Shown here: positions 43,818 through 52,563 of the stretch, piece by piece
Numbering within the stretch: the stretch's first letter is position 1
Layout of the letters: every line of letters begins with the position of its first letter
Assembly: GCF_001078055.1 (NCBI RefSeq)
Contig: NZ_CP010777.1
Span: 3,501,001-3,565,000 of the forward strand
DNA length: 64,000 bases
Direction: 5' to 3'
Origin: Rufibacter radiotolerans
GTDB lineage: Bacteria > Bacteroidota > Bacteroidia > Cytophagales > Hymenobacteraceae
Translations under genes and position numbers: made by a program
The notes under the pieces: model-generated
What the model was told of the DNA's origin: nothing
The model's database searches: none
The model's input: the letters and a program-made list of their open reading frames with translations, nothing else

Positions 43818-44708
43818 TTATGCGTTGGTCAACTCACCTTTCAGGGCTTTCACCATGGTGTCACCAATTTCAGCGGGAGAGTCTACCACAAAGATACCGT
43901 TCTCACGCATGATCTTCATTTTAGCGGCCGCGGTATCATCGGCACCGCCGATGATGGCACCTGCGTGACCCATTCTACGCCCGGCGGGAGCAGTTTGGCC
44001 AGCAATGAAACCAACTACTGGTTTTTTGTTGCCGGTAGACCGGATGTACTCAGAAGCCACTGCCTCATAGTTACCGCCAATCTCACCAATCATCACAATG
44101 GCGTCAGTCTCAGGGTCTTCCATTAACAACTGTACCGCGTCTTTGGTCGGGGTCCCGATGATTGGGTCACCACCAATCCCGATGGCGGTAGAGATTCCTA
44201 AACCGGCTTTCACGATCTGGTCGGCGGCCTCATAGGTCAAGGTACCAGACTTAGAAACGATTCCGATTCTGCCTGGCTTGAACACGAAGCCTGGCATAAT
44301 GCCTACTTTGGCTTCGCCTGGGGTGATCACACCCGGGCAGTTTGGCCCGATCAAGGTCACGTTCTTGCTTTTCAGGTAGTTTTTGGCAGCTACCATGTCT
44401 TTCACCGGAATACCTTCGGTGATACACACAATCACGGCAATACCGGCATCGGCGGCTTCCATGATGGCGTCTGCAGCGAAGGCCGGTGGCACGAAAATGA
44501 TAGATACATTGGCACCGGTCTGCTTTACGGCATCGGCCACGGTGTTAAAAACCGGACGGTCTAAATGGGTAGTGCCCCCTTTGCCCGGCGTTACGCCACC
44601 TACCACGTTGGTACCGTACTCAATCATCTGCTGTGCGTGGAAAGAACCTTCTGAGCCGGTGAAGCCCTGCACAATCACCTTGGAATCTTTATTTACTAAA
44701 ACACTCAT
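43818..44708 (-). CDS. sucD: succinate--CoA ligase alpha subunit
   Basis: 296 residues. CoA-binding Rossmann domain ([19 protein letters not shown]) and ligase domain with the phosphorylated His248 in [10 protein letters not shown] (E. coli numbering 246). [19 protein letters not shown] is the typical alpha-subunit block. TCA-cycle enzyme forming ATP or GTP from succinyl-CoA. The beta subunit (sucC) is not adjacent, as is usual in this phylum. It has its own consensus promoter and terminator. Confidence 0.96.
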   Translation of the reverse strand: MSVLVNKDSKVIVQGFTGSEGSFHAQQMIEYGTNVVGGVTPGKGGTTHLDRPVFNTVADAVKQTGANVSIIFVPPAFAADAIMEAADAGIAVIVCITEGIPVKDMVAAKNYLKSKNVTLIGPNCPGVITPGEAKVGIMPGFVFKPGRIGIVSKSGTLTYEAADQIVKAGLGISTAIGIGGDPIIGTPTKDAVQLLMEDPETDAIVMIGEIGGNYEAVASEYIRSTGNKKPVVGFIAGQTAPAGRRMGHAGAIIGGADDTAAAKMKIMRENGIFVVDSPAEIGDTMVKALKGELTNA

Positions 44709-44755
44709 GTGTAGTGGATTATGTGAGATGTACGCTCTAATTTGGAAACTGTACG

Positions 44756-44786
44756 CAAAAATAGGCTTTTTTGCTGCGCATCCAAA
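44756..44786 (-). promoter_or_regulatory. sucD promoter (consensus Bacteroidota type)
   Basis: Minus strand TTTG (44783-44786), exactly 19 nt, TATTTTTG (44756-44763), which matches the TTTG-N19-TANNTTTG consensus throughout. The leader would be about 40 nt. Confidence 0.75.
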
Positions 44787-44934
44787 CTAAGAAGAGGCAA
44801 TAAAGCAGGCAGGCCGGGCATCTTCTGGATTGGGGCTGTTTCGGGGAAAACGGGCTGGGAAATGGGTAATAGGGCTAGATTAATATTAACTAAAGGCTAT
44901 TCTTCTTACCTTAAGTAAAATTTACGCTCCCCAG

Positions 44935-47900
44935 ATGAACCTGCGTACCCGTGCTGCTTTTGGCTTCCTGCTCCTGCTTACCTGCTGCCTGTTTCTGGCC
45001 CTGCCCACCCGGGCCCAGCAGAACCTGGCCAACAGCCGTACCACTAGCTTCTACACGTACGTCTATAAAATCACAGACGAAGAGGCCAGGCAGCTCTATG
45101 GGAAAGGCATGCACGCGGCCCGGGAAAGTTTTTTCCATTCCAAAATAGATTCCTTCCCTACGAGTCTGGCGTACCAAAAACGGTTGCCGCAGGGGCATTA
45201 TCTGTATGCGCATTCCGCCGGGGCAGACCTGGAATATTCGCTCACCACCGTAACGCATTCCCACCTACAGCTATTAAAAAACCATGTAGACCTGGCAGCG
45301 GTGGTATATGACACGTTAGGGCAACCAATCTCTACCGCCCAGGTGAAGCTCAACAGGAAGACGGTGCCGTTTGATGCCGCCTCCCAAACCTACCGGCTGG
45401 CCCAACACAAGAAGGGCGGGCTCCTGTCTGTCACGCACCAGGGTTTCACCTTTTATGTGCCACTTGAAGGGAAAAAGAACAAGCCTCCCCTTTGGAAAAT
45501 GATGGTCTACGGAAGACCCGTTTCCTATTTGTGGCAACCATTCCGGGATGTTTATTACAGCCTGAAATACCATAACCCTCAGGGCATGGTGCAAGACGTT
45601 TTCTCTCTCTTTGATGGTTCTTTTATTGAGGAATGGGAAGAAAACCGCAAACCAAAAGGCTTTCTGGCACTGAACAAGCCTATGTACCAGCCCGGCGACA
45701 CAGTGCGCTACAAGGCATTCATACTAAAGAAAAACGGCAGGCCCTACCAAAAACCTTTAGTAGCTGAAATCTGGGGCGAAAGTAAAGCAAAACGGATAGG
45801 TACCCTTACCCCCTACCGGCCGGGGGCTTATGAAGGGTACTTTGTATTGCATGACTCCCTGCAGCTGCGCCTGGACAGGAACATTCACCTGGACTTGGTG
45901 CGTGAGAAGAAGTACGATGACCAGGATATTATCTCCACTAATTTCCGGTATGAAGATTATGAGCTGAAGGAAAACACCTTTACCCTCCGGCTGGAGCAAA
46001 AAGAATACTATGCCGGCACTACGAACAAGGTAATTATGCGGGGTGCAGATGCCAACGGCCTTACCCTTACCGGGGCCCGCGTGGAACTAACCGTTCTAAC
46101 CAGGCAAGTCAAGTATACCAAAGAGGCAGTGCAGTTTATCCCTGACACGTTGTGGGTGCACCAACAGACCCTGGAGAATAGCGGGGAAACCACTATTGCC
46201 TTACCTGCCTCTATTTTTCCGAAGGCCAGGATAGAGTATGAGGTAGTGGCGGCTTTCCTGAATTCCAACAATGAGCGTACCGTGCAGAGTGCCAAGGGCA
46301 CGTACTCTTTTGAGGCAGGGTACCTCCAACTCACGCTAAAGAATGACAGCGTGCTGGCGCAGTATAAAGAAGGGGAAAAATCGGTCCCAAAAGCGGCCAC
46401 CCTGGTAACCTGGGACAGCCAGCATGAAAAGTTACAGACCCAACCGGTACAGCTTCCGGCGCTGCTTCCGCTTCAGGCTAATGCCCGGGAATATGAGCTT
46501 CGCGCCGATAAAATGAGGGTCACCTTGCCCCTTAAAAACGAAAGCGCCAACCTGCAATTTTACTCAGAACGCACGGGTGATTCCCTTTTCCTGACCCTCC
46601 AGAACCCCAGACGCCTGCCCTTCTGGTATTTTATTTACCGCAACAACCAATTGGTTGACCGGGGCCAGGACACTACCGCCCTATGGAACTACCACCGGAA
46701 GGCCAGTCACGAAGACCCCTATTACGCCTCAGTGCAGTACCTATGGGCGGGCCAGGTAGAGAGTGAGGAATACAACGCGCCCTTCCGGAAAAAGGAATTG
46801 GATATACAGGTAAACGCCCCTGCCACGGTGTATCCGGGGCAGCAGACCACCCTCACGCTGGAAGTGAAAGACGCTAAAGGAAAACCCGCGCCTGATGTAG
46901 ACCTCACGGCTTATGCCCTTACCTCAAAGTTCAAAGATGCTTCCCCGCCAACGGTGCCATCTTTGGGGGTTTACCGAAGCAGAAAAAGTAAAAGCTCCTT
47001 CAAGATAAAGGAACCCGCTACCCATGGCGCCCAACTGCTGCAGTGGCAACATTGGCGGAAAGCCATGGGCCTGGACAGCCTTGCCTATTACCAACTGCTC
47101 TACCCAGAACAAGGGTTGTTCACCAACTACGCTTTTCCGCCGGACAGCCTAACTCAGTTCGCGCCGTTTGTGGTGGACTCTGGCCGGGTGGTACCAGTGC
47201 ATGTGATTTACCTCAACCAGGTACCGGTTTATTTCTCTGGCACAGACGTGGTGCCGCCCTACTCTTTCCCCACAGACAGCGGATACCATCACCTCAAACT
47301 ACGCACCGCCAAACACCTGATCACGGTAGACAGCGTGTACCTGAAGCATGGTCAAAAACTTATTCTCAGCATTGACCAGAATAAAATGCCTGGCTTGCTC
47401 AAAGCCGCGGAGAAAGGAAGACTCACCGATCTGGAGCAGGGCTACCTGAGCCAATACCTTTTGCCCGTGGAGCAGAACTTTACCCAAGGCCTCTCCTACC
47501 TCAGTCAGGGTCGGGTAGTGCAGTCCTTGCCTAACGGCGAAGACAGGGGCCCCTTTTATAAAACCTCCAGAAACGACGCAATTCTCGTTGGCCCTTTCAA
47601 GCCCACTTCGGTGCAGTTCCACTCTTATGGCAACTATACCACCAGCTTCACCCATGAAGGAAATTACCTCTACCGTTTTGAGCCTGGTTTACTGAAAATG
47701 CGCGAAAAACAGACCTTCCCCGGTAAGGTTGGGCTACCGTTTTTAAACACCTCTTACAAACTTTCCAGAACCACCCTGGCCGAAATCTCCCTCACTGAGG
47801 AACGCTTGCAACAGCAGTGGGAAACCACCCAAAGCGAATACTGGCTCTCAAAAACACTGGAACGCCAGGAGTACGGCACTAAGCCAGGCACCGGCCGGCT

Positions 47901-50817
47901 GCAATGGCAACTGGATTCCACTTTCCAGATCAGCCCCAGGTTTGTCTTTTTGTATAAGCCCAATGCCACCAACCAACAGATAAAGATGTACCCCGGGAGT
48001 GTGACCCAACTTCCGAAACTAGAGCCAATGGCATACCATCTGGTACTGGTTTTCCCGGATCATAGCCAGGTCAGCGCCCTGGTACAGGTAAAGTCAGACG
48101 GGGTGCTACGCCTTAATTTCACCAAGACCCAGCTAAAGCCTTCCACCTCTGAAACCAGAGCCCTGGAAAACTACCTACTTAAAAGCGCAGAGGCACTTAG
48201 ACAGAGAAGTAATCCAGGGGCTATCCAGATGCCTGCGCCCACGCCTCCAGCGCCAGAGGTGTACAGAGGAAATTCGGCTTCCTTTTCAAACCAGGTGCGG
48301 GGCCGGGTGCTTGACCAATTCACTGGCGAACCCATGCCAGGGGTAACCGTGCACCTGAAGGGCACCAGCTCAGCCGCTGTAACAGATATGGAAGGAACCT
48401 ACACCATAGATGCTCCTGCGGATGCCGTTTTGGTTTTCTCCTTTATTGGCTATGTTACCCAGGAAGTTCAGGTGAAAGGCAGCAACCGGATAGACGTTCA
48501 ATTAAGGACAGATGCCAGGGCCTTGGATGAAGTGGTAGTGGTGGGCTATGGAGTTCAGACCAGAAGTTCGTTATCTGCTTCAGTTGTTACTATACATAAC
48601 CAACTTAATGGCCGCGTTGCCGGAGTAGCTTTGACAGGCTCAACCAACTCTATCCGCATCAGGGGAGCCTCTTCTATCCAGGGCAATTCCCAGCCGCTTA
48701 TCATTGTAGACGGTGTTCCATTCAGCGGGATCCTGTCTGACCTGCGTGCTGATGCCATAGCAACTACTACCACCCTGAAAGACGCTGCCGCAACCGCTAT
48801 CTATGGTGCCGCCGGAGCCAACGGGGTGATCATCATCACCACCAAAAAAGGCAAAGCCAATGCCGCTCAAACCTTGCTTGCCAGTGCAGACACAGACGCC
48901 TCTGTCTCCATCAGAAGCTACTTCTCTGATTACTCCTTCTGGCAGCCGCGCTTAACCACAGACAAACAAGGCAAAGCCACGTTTCCGGTCACCTTCCCCG
49001 GCGATGTCACCAGCTGGAAAACCCACGTGCTGGCCATGGACGGTGGCAAACGCAGCGGCACCTCCTCCACGGAGATCAGGTCTTTCAAAGCCATAATGGC
49101 GACCTTGAGCGGACCCCGGTTTTTGATTGAAGGCGACAAGACCCAGATCATAGGAAAGGCCATGAACTACCTGCCAGACACCGCTACCGTACAAACCAGG
49201 TTTGCCTTCAACGGCCAAACCCTGCGAGAGCAACAGACCCTGAAACTGGCCCGGGTATATACTGACACGATCATGGTACAGGCCCCGGCCGTGGCGCCAG
49301 ACTCCGTGGAACTACTGTTTAGCTTACGGCAAGGCAACGGTTTTTCTGACGGAGAGCGGCGGCATATTGGCGTCTATAAAAAAGGCGTGCTGGAACGGAA
49401 GGGCCAGTTCATAGCACTCCACAAAGACACCACTCTCACCCTCACCTTTGACCCCGCCAAAGGCCCGGTGCATTTCTACGCGCAAGGCAATCTGCTGCAG
49501 GTTATGCTAGACGAGATCTCTTACCTGCACCGCTATGAGTACTGGTGCAACGAGCAGGCCGCCTCTAAACTCAAAGGCCTGCTGTGGGAGAAACGCATAC
49601 AAGCCCAACTGGGCAAACCCTTCGCGCATGACAAAATAGTACGTCGCCTGATCAGGCACCTGGAGAAAACCCAGCAGCAGGACGGCACCTGGAGCTGGTG
49701 GGAAACCGGCCCCGCCTACCTCTGGATCAGTCATCACGCCACTGAGGCTCTGGTCATGGCTCAAAAGGAGGGTTACCCTACTAATTTCAAGAAGCAGCCG
49801 CTGGTAGACTATCTCACCTTCCAGATGGAAAAGAAAGACGCCCCAAATAAAATGAGGGCCCTGGAGTTACTGCACCAATTGCAGGCCAAAGTTGATTTCC
49901 CGGCGTACGTAACCAACCTGGAGAAGCAACCCAAATTAACCCTGGAAGAACAGCTGCGGCTTACCCGGCTTAGGCAACAACTGAAGATGCCGGCCCCGCT
50001 GGACACCCTGCTGCATTACCGCCACACCACTATGCTGGGCGGCCTGTATTGGGGCCAGGAAAAGAGCAGCCTCTTTAATAGCCACATCTCCAACACGCTA
50101 CTGGCCTATGACATCTTAAAAGCCACCGGTAACTACCCCCGCGACCTGCTCCAGATTCAGGCCTATCTGCTGAATGAGCGACGCACTGGTCACTGGCGAA
50201 ACACCTATGAATCGGCTAGAATTCTGGAGACCCTGTTACCTGATTTGGTAAAAGAGAAAGGTAACGTGCCCGAAAACTCGCTGGTGCTAAGCGGTGCCTT
50301 GAACACCACGCTGCGACGCTTTCCGGCAGATACATCCTTTGTGCCCACCCAATCGCTCACGCTTAGGAAGCAGGGCAGCTTACCGTTGTACCTGACGGCT
50401 TACCAAAACGAGTGGATCGCCCAGCCTGCCCGAGTAGAAAAAGATTTCACGGTACGCACTTCCTTTGCCGGCACCCAAAATACCAAAGCCGTCCTGGCGG
50501 CAGGTAAACCCGTAGAACTGAAAGTGGAGGTAGAGGTAAAAGCCGATGCTTCTTACGTGATGATAGAAGTGCCCATTCCGGCTGGCTGCTCTTATGACAC
50601 CAAATCCAGCTGGGGCCGCCATGAAGCCCACCGCGAATATTTCCGGCATAAGGTTGCCATCTTCTCCAACCACTTAGACAAAGGCACCTACACCTTCACC
50701 ATCCAACTCCTACCCCGCTACAAAGGCACATACACCTTGAACCCCGCCAAGGCGGAATTGATGTATTTCCCCACGTTCTTCGGGCGGGAAGGGGTGAAAA
50801 CGGTGGAGGTAAAATAG
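44935..50817 (+). CDS. alpha-2-macroglobulin-like protein with embedded SusC-type regulatory and TonB plug domains
   Basis: 1960 residues. Signal peptide (FGFLLLLTCCLFLALPTRAQ), macroglobulin-type beta domains with the MG2 block LNKPMYQPGDTVRYKAFI near residue 245, further MG domains to about 1100, then an insert: CarboxypepD_reg-like (about 1121-1190, GRVLDQFTGEPMPGVTVHL) and a SusC-type plug (about 1195-1305, DEVVVVGYGVQT, IRIRGASSIQGNSQPLIIVD). After it come the A2M domain (FSDYSFWQPRLTTDKQGKA) and the thioester helical domain. A possible thioester motif is Cys1538-Asn-Glu-Gln1541 (YWCNEQAAS), where bacterial members have CxEQ. No beta barrel follows the plug. Probably a periplasmic protease trap or envelope-sensing hybrid. 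No pbpC partner adjacent. Confidence 0.9.
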   Translation: MNLRTRAAFGFLLLLTCCLFLALPTRAQQNLANSRTTSFYTYVYKITDEEARQLYGKGMHAARESFFHSKIDSFPTSLAYQKRLPQGHYLYAHSAGADLEYSLTTVTHSHLQLLKNHVDLAAVVYDTLGQPISTAQVKLNRKTVPFDAASQTYRLAQHKKGGLLSVTHQGFTFYVPLEGKKNKPPLWKMMVYGRPVSYLWQPFRDVYYSLKYHNPQGMVQDVFSLFDGSFIEEWEENRKPKGFLALNKPMYQPGDTVRYKAFILKKNGRPYQKPLVAEIWGESKAKRIGTLTPYRPGAYEGYFVLHDSLQLRLDRNIHLDLVREKKYDDQDIISTNFRYEDYELKENTFTLRLEQKEYYAGTTNKVIMRGADANGLTLTGARVELTVLTRQVKYTKEAVQFIPDTLWVHQQTLENSGETTIALPASIFPKARIEYEVVAAFLNSNNERTVQSAKGTYSFEAGYLQLTLKNDSVLAQYKEGEKSVPKAATLVTWDSQHEKLQTQPVQLPALLPLQANAREYELRADKMRVTLPLKNESANLQFYSERTGDSLFLTLQNPRRLPFWYFIYRNNQLVDRGQDTTALWNYHRKASHEDPYYASVQYLWAGQVESEEYNAPFRKKELDIQVNAPATVYPGQQTTLTLEVKDAKGKPAPDVDLTAYALTSKFKDASPPTVPSLGVYRSRKSKSSFKIKEPATHGAQLLQWQHWRKAMGLDSLAYYQLLYPEQGLFTNYAFPPDSLTQFAPFVVDSGRVVPVHVIYLNQVPVYFSGTDVVPPYSFPTDSGYHHLKLRTAKHLITVDSVYLKHGQKLILSIDQNKMPGLLKAAEKGRLTDLEQGYLSQYLLPVEQNFTQGLSYLSQGRVVQSLPNGEDRGPFYKTSRNDAILVGPFKPTSVQFHSYGNYTTSFTHEGNYLYRFEPGLLKMREKQTFPGKVGLPFLNTSYKLSRTTLAEISLTEERLQQQWETTQSEYWLSKTLERQEYGTKPGTGRLQWQLDSTFQISPRFVFLYKPNATNQQIKMYPGSVTQLPKLEPMAYHLVLVFPDHSQVSALVQVKSDGVLRLNFTKTQLKPSTSETRALENYLLKSAEALRQRSNPGAIQMPAPTPPAPEVYRGNSASFSNQVRGRVLDQFTGEPMPGVTVHLKGTSSAAVTDMEGTYTIDAPADAVLVFSFIGYVTQEVQVKGSNRIDVQLRTDARALDEVVVVGYGVQTRSSLSASVVTIHNQLNGRVAGVALTGSTNSIRIRGASSIQGNSQPLIIVDGVPFSGILSDLRADAIATTTTLKDAAATAIYGAAGANGVIIITTKKGKANAAQTLLASADTDASVSIRSYFSDYSFWQPRLTTDKQGKATFPVTFPGDVTSWKTHVLAMDGGKRSGTSSTEIRSFKAIMATLSGPRFLIEGDKTQIIGKAMNYLPDTATVQTRFAFNGQTLREQQTLKLARVYTDTIMVQAPAVAPDSVELLFSLRQGNGFSDGERRHIGVYKKGVLERKGQFIALHKDTTLTLTFDPAKGPVHFYAQGNLLQVMLDEISYLHRYEYWCNEQAASKLKGLLWEKRIQAQLGKPFAHDKIVRRLIRHLEKTQQQDGTWSWWETGPAYLWISHHATEALVMAQKEGYPTNFKKQPLVDYLTFQMEKKDAPNKMRALELLHQLQAKVDFPAYVTNLEKQPKLTLEEQLRLTRLRQQLKMPAPLDTLLHYRHTTMLGGLYWGQEKSSLFNSHISNTLLAYDILKATGNYPRDLLQIQAYLLNERRTGHWRNTYESARILETLLPDLVKEKGNVPENSLVLSGALNTTLRRFPADTSFVPTQSLTLRKQGSLPLYLTAYQNEWIAQPARVEKDFTVRTSFAGTQNTKAVLAAGKPVELKVEVEVKADASYVMIEVPIPAGCSYDTKSSWGRHEAHREYFRHKVAIFSNHLDKGTYTFTIQLLPRYKGTYTLNPAKAELMYFPTFFGREGVKTVEVK

Positions 50818-50824
50818 CAGAAGT

Positions 50825-50862
50825 GCGTTTTGAGGTGTTTTGGGAAAAATGGGCTGGAAACG
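50825..50862. repeat. degenerate copy of the intergenic palindrome family
   Basis: GCGTTTTGAGGTGTTTTGGG followed by AAAAATGGGCTGGAAACGG, 8 bp after the macroglobulin stop. Confidence 0.5.
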
Positions 50863-50878
50863 GAATTGATCTGCAGGA

Positions 50879-50970
50879 GTTGTCATCCCACTACCCCCTT
50901 CAAAGGGGGATGGAATGCGTTCCTTCCTGTGTAAACACCCCCCTTCGCCCCCCTCAAGGGGGGAGTCTGC
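50879..50970. repeat. shortened copy of the repeat at 21035-21184
   Basis: Shares TTGTCATCCC-x-CTACCCCCTT, CAAAGGGGGA, GTGTAAACACCCC and CCCCTCAAGGGG-x-GAGTCTGC with the earlier copy in the same order, but lacks about 55 bp of its middle. Both copies are followed by GCGTTTTGAGGC, a palindrome-family unit. Confidence 0.6.
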
Positions 50971-50988
50971 TTTGTAGTAAAAGGTAAA

Positions 50989-51026
50989 GCGTTTTGAGGC
51001 TGTTTTCCGGAAAACGTGCTCGAAAC
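50989..51026. repeat. copy of the intergenic palindrome family
   Basis: GCGTTTTGAGGCTGTTTT-CCGG-AAAACGTGCTCGAAAC; imperfect arms. Confidence 0.5.
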
Positions 51027-51050
51027 AACCATACCCATTTCACCGTGCTG

Positions 51051-51176
51051 TTCGGGATTTGTAATCCCGAATAAAGGAAAAGCGGATTTGCAATCCGCCG
51101 GGAACCAAGAACAAAATCGCTACCGCCGGGGATTGCAAATCCCCCCTTTCGGTACTTCCGGATTGCAAATCCGGAA
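51051..51176. repeat. array of four GGATTTGCAATCC-type palindromes
   Basis: 51051-51071 TTCGGGATTTGTAATCCCGA, 51082-51098 GCGGATTTGCAATCCGC, 51128-51143 GGGATTGCAAATCCC region, 51156-51176 TCCGGATTGCAAATCCGGA. The first two have the core in one orientation (ATTTGCAAT) and the last two its complement (ATTGCAAAT), so the block is an inverted repeat of palindromes. No coding. Confidence 0.6.
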
Positions 51177-51189
51177 GAGCTCAACTGTC

Positions 51190-51475
51190 ATTCTCCAGTC
51201 TTTACCTCGAGCGCCTCGCTTGTGGCCTTGTAATTACTTTAGCTAAAAGCGAAAGGCAAAGCGGCCGCAAGGGCAGTGCGAGGGGGAAAGACGGGGCCCC
51301 GCGGCCGTGAGCGCTCGGAGGGAAGAGATGCAACAAGACAGCATAAGGACTCAGGCGACAGCTGCCACCACGCCAGCAGCAAGCGGAAAAAGAATACAAC
51401 ACTCAGGCGAAAGCAGGTACCACGCTAGCCAAAGGCGGAAAGAAAGCATGAATCCAGACAAAGCCCGCTAATCCC
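51190..51475. repeat. GC-rich, possibly structured element with a 52-bp tandem unit
   Basis: CCTCGC (51214) can pair with GCGAGG (51278) around GGCCTT/AAGG-type sequence, and GGGGCCCCGCGGCCG follows. From 51349 a unit starting ACTCAGGCG repeats at 51401 with about 70% identity by eye; each ends in a GCGGAAA run. Purine bias on the plus strand is marked. No believable protein on either strand. It completes the 729-bp gap 50818-51546. Could be a structured RNA or a dispersed repeat. Confidence 0.45.
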
Positions 51476-51546
51476 TCCCTTTCCTTTTCAAACCCCGTAA
51501 ACAACTGACCCCGTTAGCGGTTTACCTGAACAAATACCTTTAAGCC

Positions 51547-52440
51547 ATGAAAATAGGATACCCTTGCGTGAATGAGTCTATGGATTGCAGTACCTCTACT
51601 ACGTTTAGACTGGCGTCTTACAGTGAGGCCCGGCTCATAGAAAACGTGGAGAAAAACCTGGCGTGCCTAAGAAGAATTCTGGAGTACAACCTGGAGCATG
51701 GGTTTCTGTTCTTCCGGATGAGTTCGGGGTTGGTGCCGTTTGCCAGCCATGACGTCTGCACCTACAACTGGCAGCAGCATTTCCAGATGACCTTCAAGCG
51801 TTTGGGCGATTTCATCAAGAAACATGATATGCGTATTTCCATGCACCCAGACCAGTTTGTGGTGCTCAACTCGCCAGACGAGCGCATTGTGCGCAACAGC
51901 ATAGCGGAGTTGGTGTACCAGGGCAGCGTGATGGACCTGATGGGGCTGGACTCCACGGCCAAACTGCAGATTCATGCGGGCGGCGTGTACGGCGACAAAC
52001 CCGCCGCGCTGAAGCGGTTCATCCATACCTATCACACCCTGCTTCCGGGAGAAGTAAAGGCCCGGTTAGTGGTGGAGAACGATGACCGCCTGTACAGCCT
52101 TCGGGACTGCCTGGAACTGCACGGTGAGACGGGCATCCCCATCCTGTTTGACAACTTCCACCATGAGTGCCTGAACAACGGCGAGCCCATGGCCGAGGCG
52201 CTGCAGCTGGCCGCCGGCACCTGGCACCCTGAATCAGACGGCGTGCTCATGATGGACTATAGCTCGCAGGCCCATGGCGAGCGCAAGGGAAAGCATACCA
52301 CCACCATGGAGACTGATCTGTTCCGGGAATTCCTGACCCACCTGAACGGTCTGGACGTGGACATTATGCTGGAGATCAAAGACAAGGAGGCCAGTTGCCA
52401 GCGGGCGCGGCAGGTACTGGAAGAACTGTCGCTGGTGTAA
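51547..52440 (+). CDS. uvsE: UV damage endonuclease UvsE/UvdE
   Basis: 297 residues. TIM-barrel UVDE family: MKIGYPCVNESM at the start, NLACLRRILEYNLEHGFLFF, RMSSGLVPFASH, RISMHPDQFVVLNSP, QIHAGGVYGDK, VVENDDR, DNFHHECLN and MLEIKDKEAS, which supply the metal-binding His, Glu and Asp. It nicks DNA 5' of UV photoproducts and some abasic sites, starting an alternative excision repair. Transcribed alone. Confidence 0.95.
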   Translation: MKIGYPCVNESMDCSTSTTFRLASYSEARLIENVEKNLACLRRILEYNLEHGFLFFRMSSGLVPFASHDVCTYNWQQHFQMTFKRLGDFIKKHDMRISMHPDQFVVLNSPDERIVRNSIAELVYQGSVMDLMGLDSTAKLQIHAGGVYGDKPAALKRFIHTYHTLLPGEVKARLVVENDDRLYSLRDCLELHGETGIPILFDNFHHECLNNGEPMAEALQLAAGTWHPESDGVLMMDYSSQAHGERKGKHTTTMETDLFREFLTHLNGLDVDIMLEIKDKEASCQRARQVLEELSLV

Positions 52441-52443
52441 GGC

Positions 52444-52482
52444 TGTTTTGGTCCTGTTTTCCTAAAATTGGCCTTAAAACGA
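52444..52482. repeat. degenerate copy of the intergenic palindrome family
   Basis: TGTTTTGGTCCTGTTTT-CCT-AAAATTGGCCTTAAAACG, immediately after the uvsE stop codon. Confidence 0.5.
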
Positions 52483-52563
52483 AATATGCCGTACAACTAA
52501 GCGCTTTCACTTGGCAGCGAAGTTGGCTTTACGTGGGCTCCTGCCCCAGGCATTCATTTTACC

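Noticed and set aside
51202-51402. Minus-strand 66-codon frame in the GC-rich element
   Set aside because: Arg/Ser/Leu-rich composition without domain or signal; it follows the strand bias of the repeat rather than coding constraint.
51051-51475. Possible CRISPR array because of repeated short palindromes
   Set aside because: Repeat units differ in sequence and spacing, there are no equal spacers, and no cas genes are in the window.
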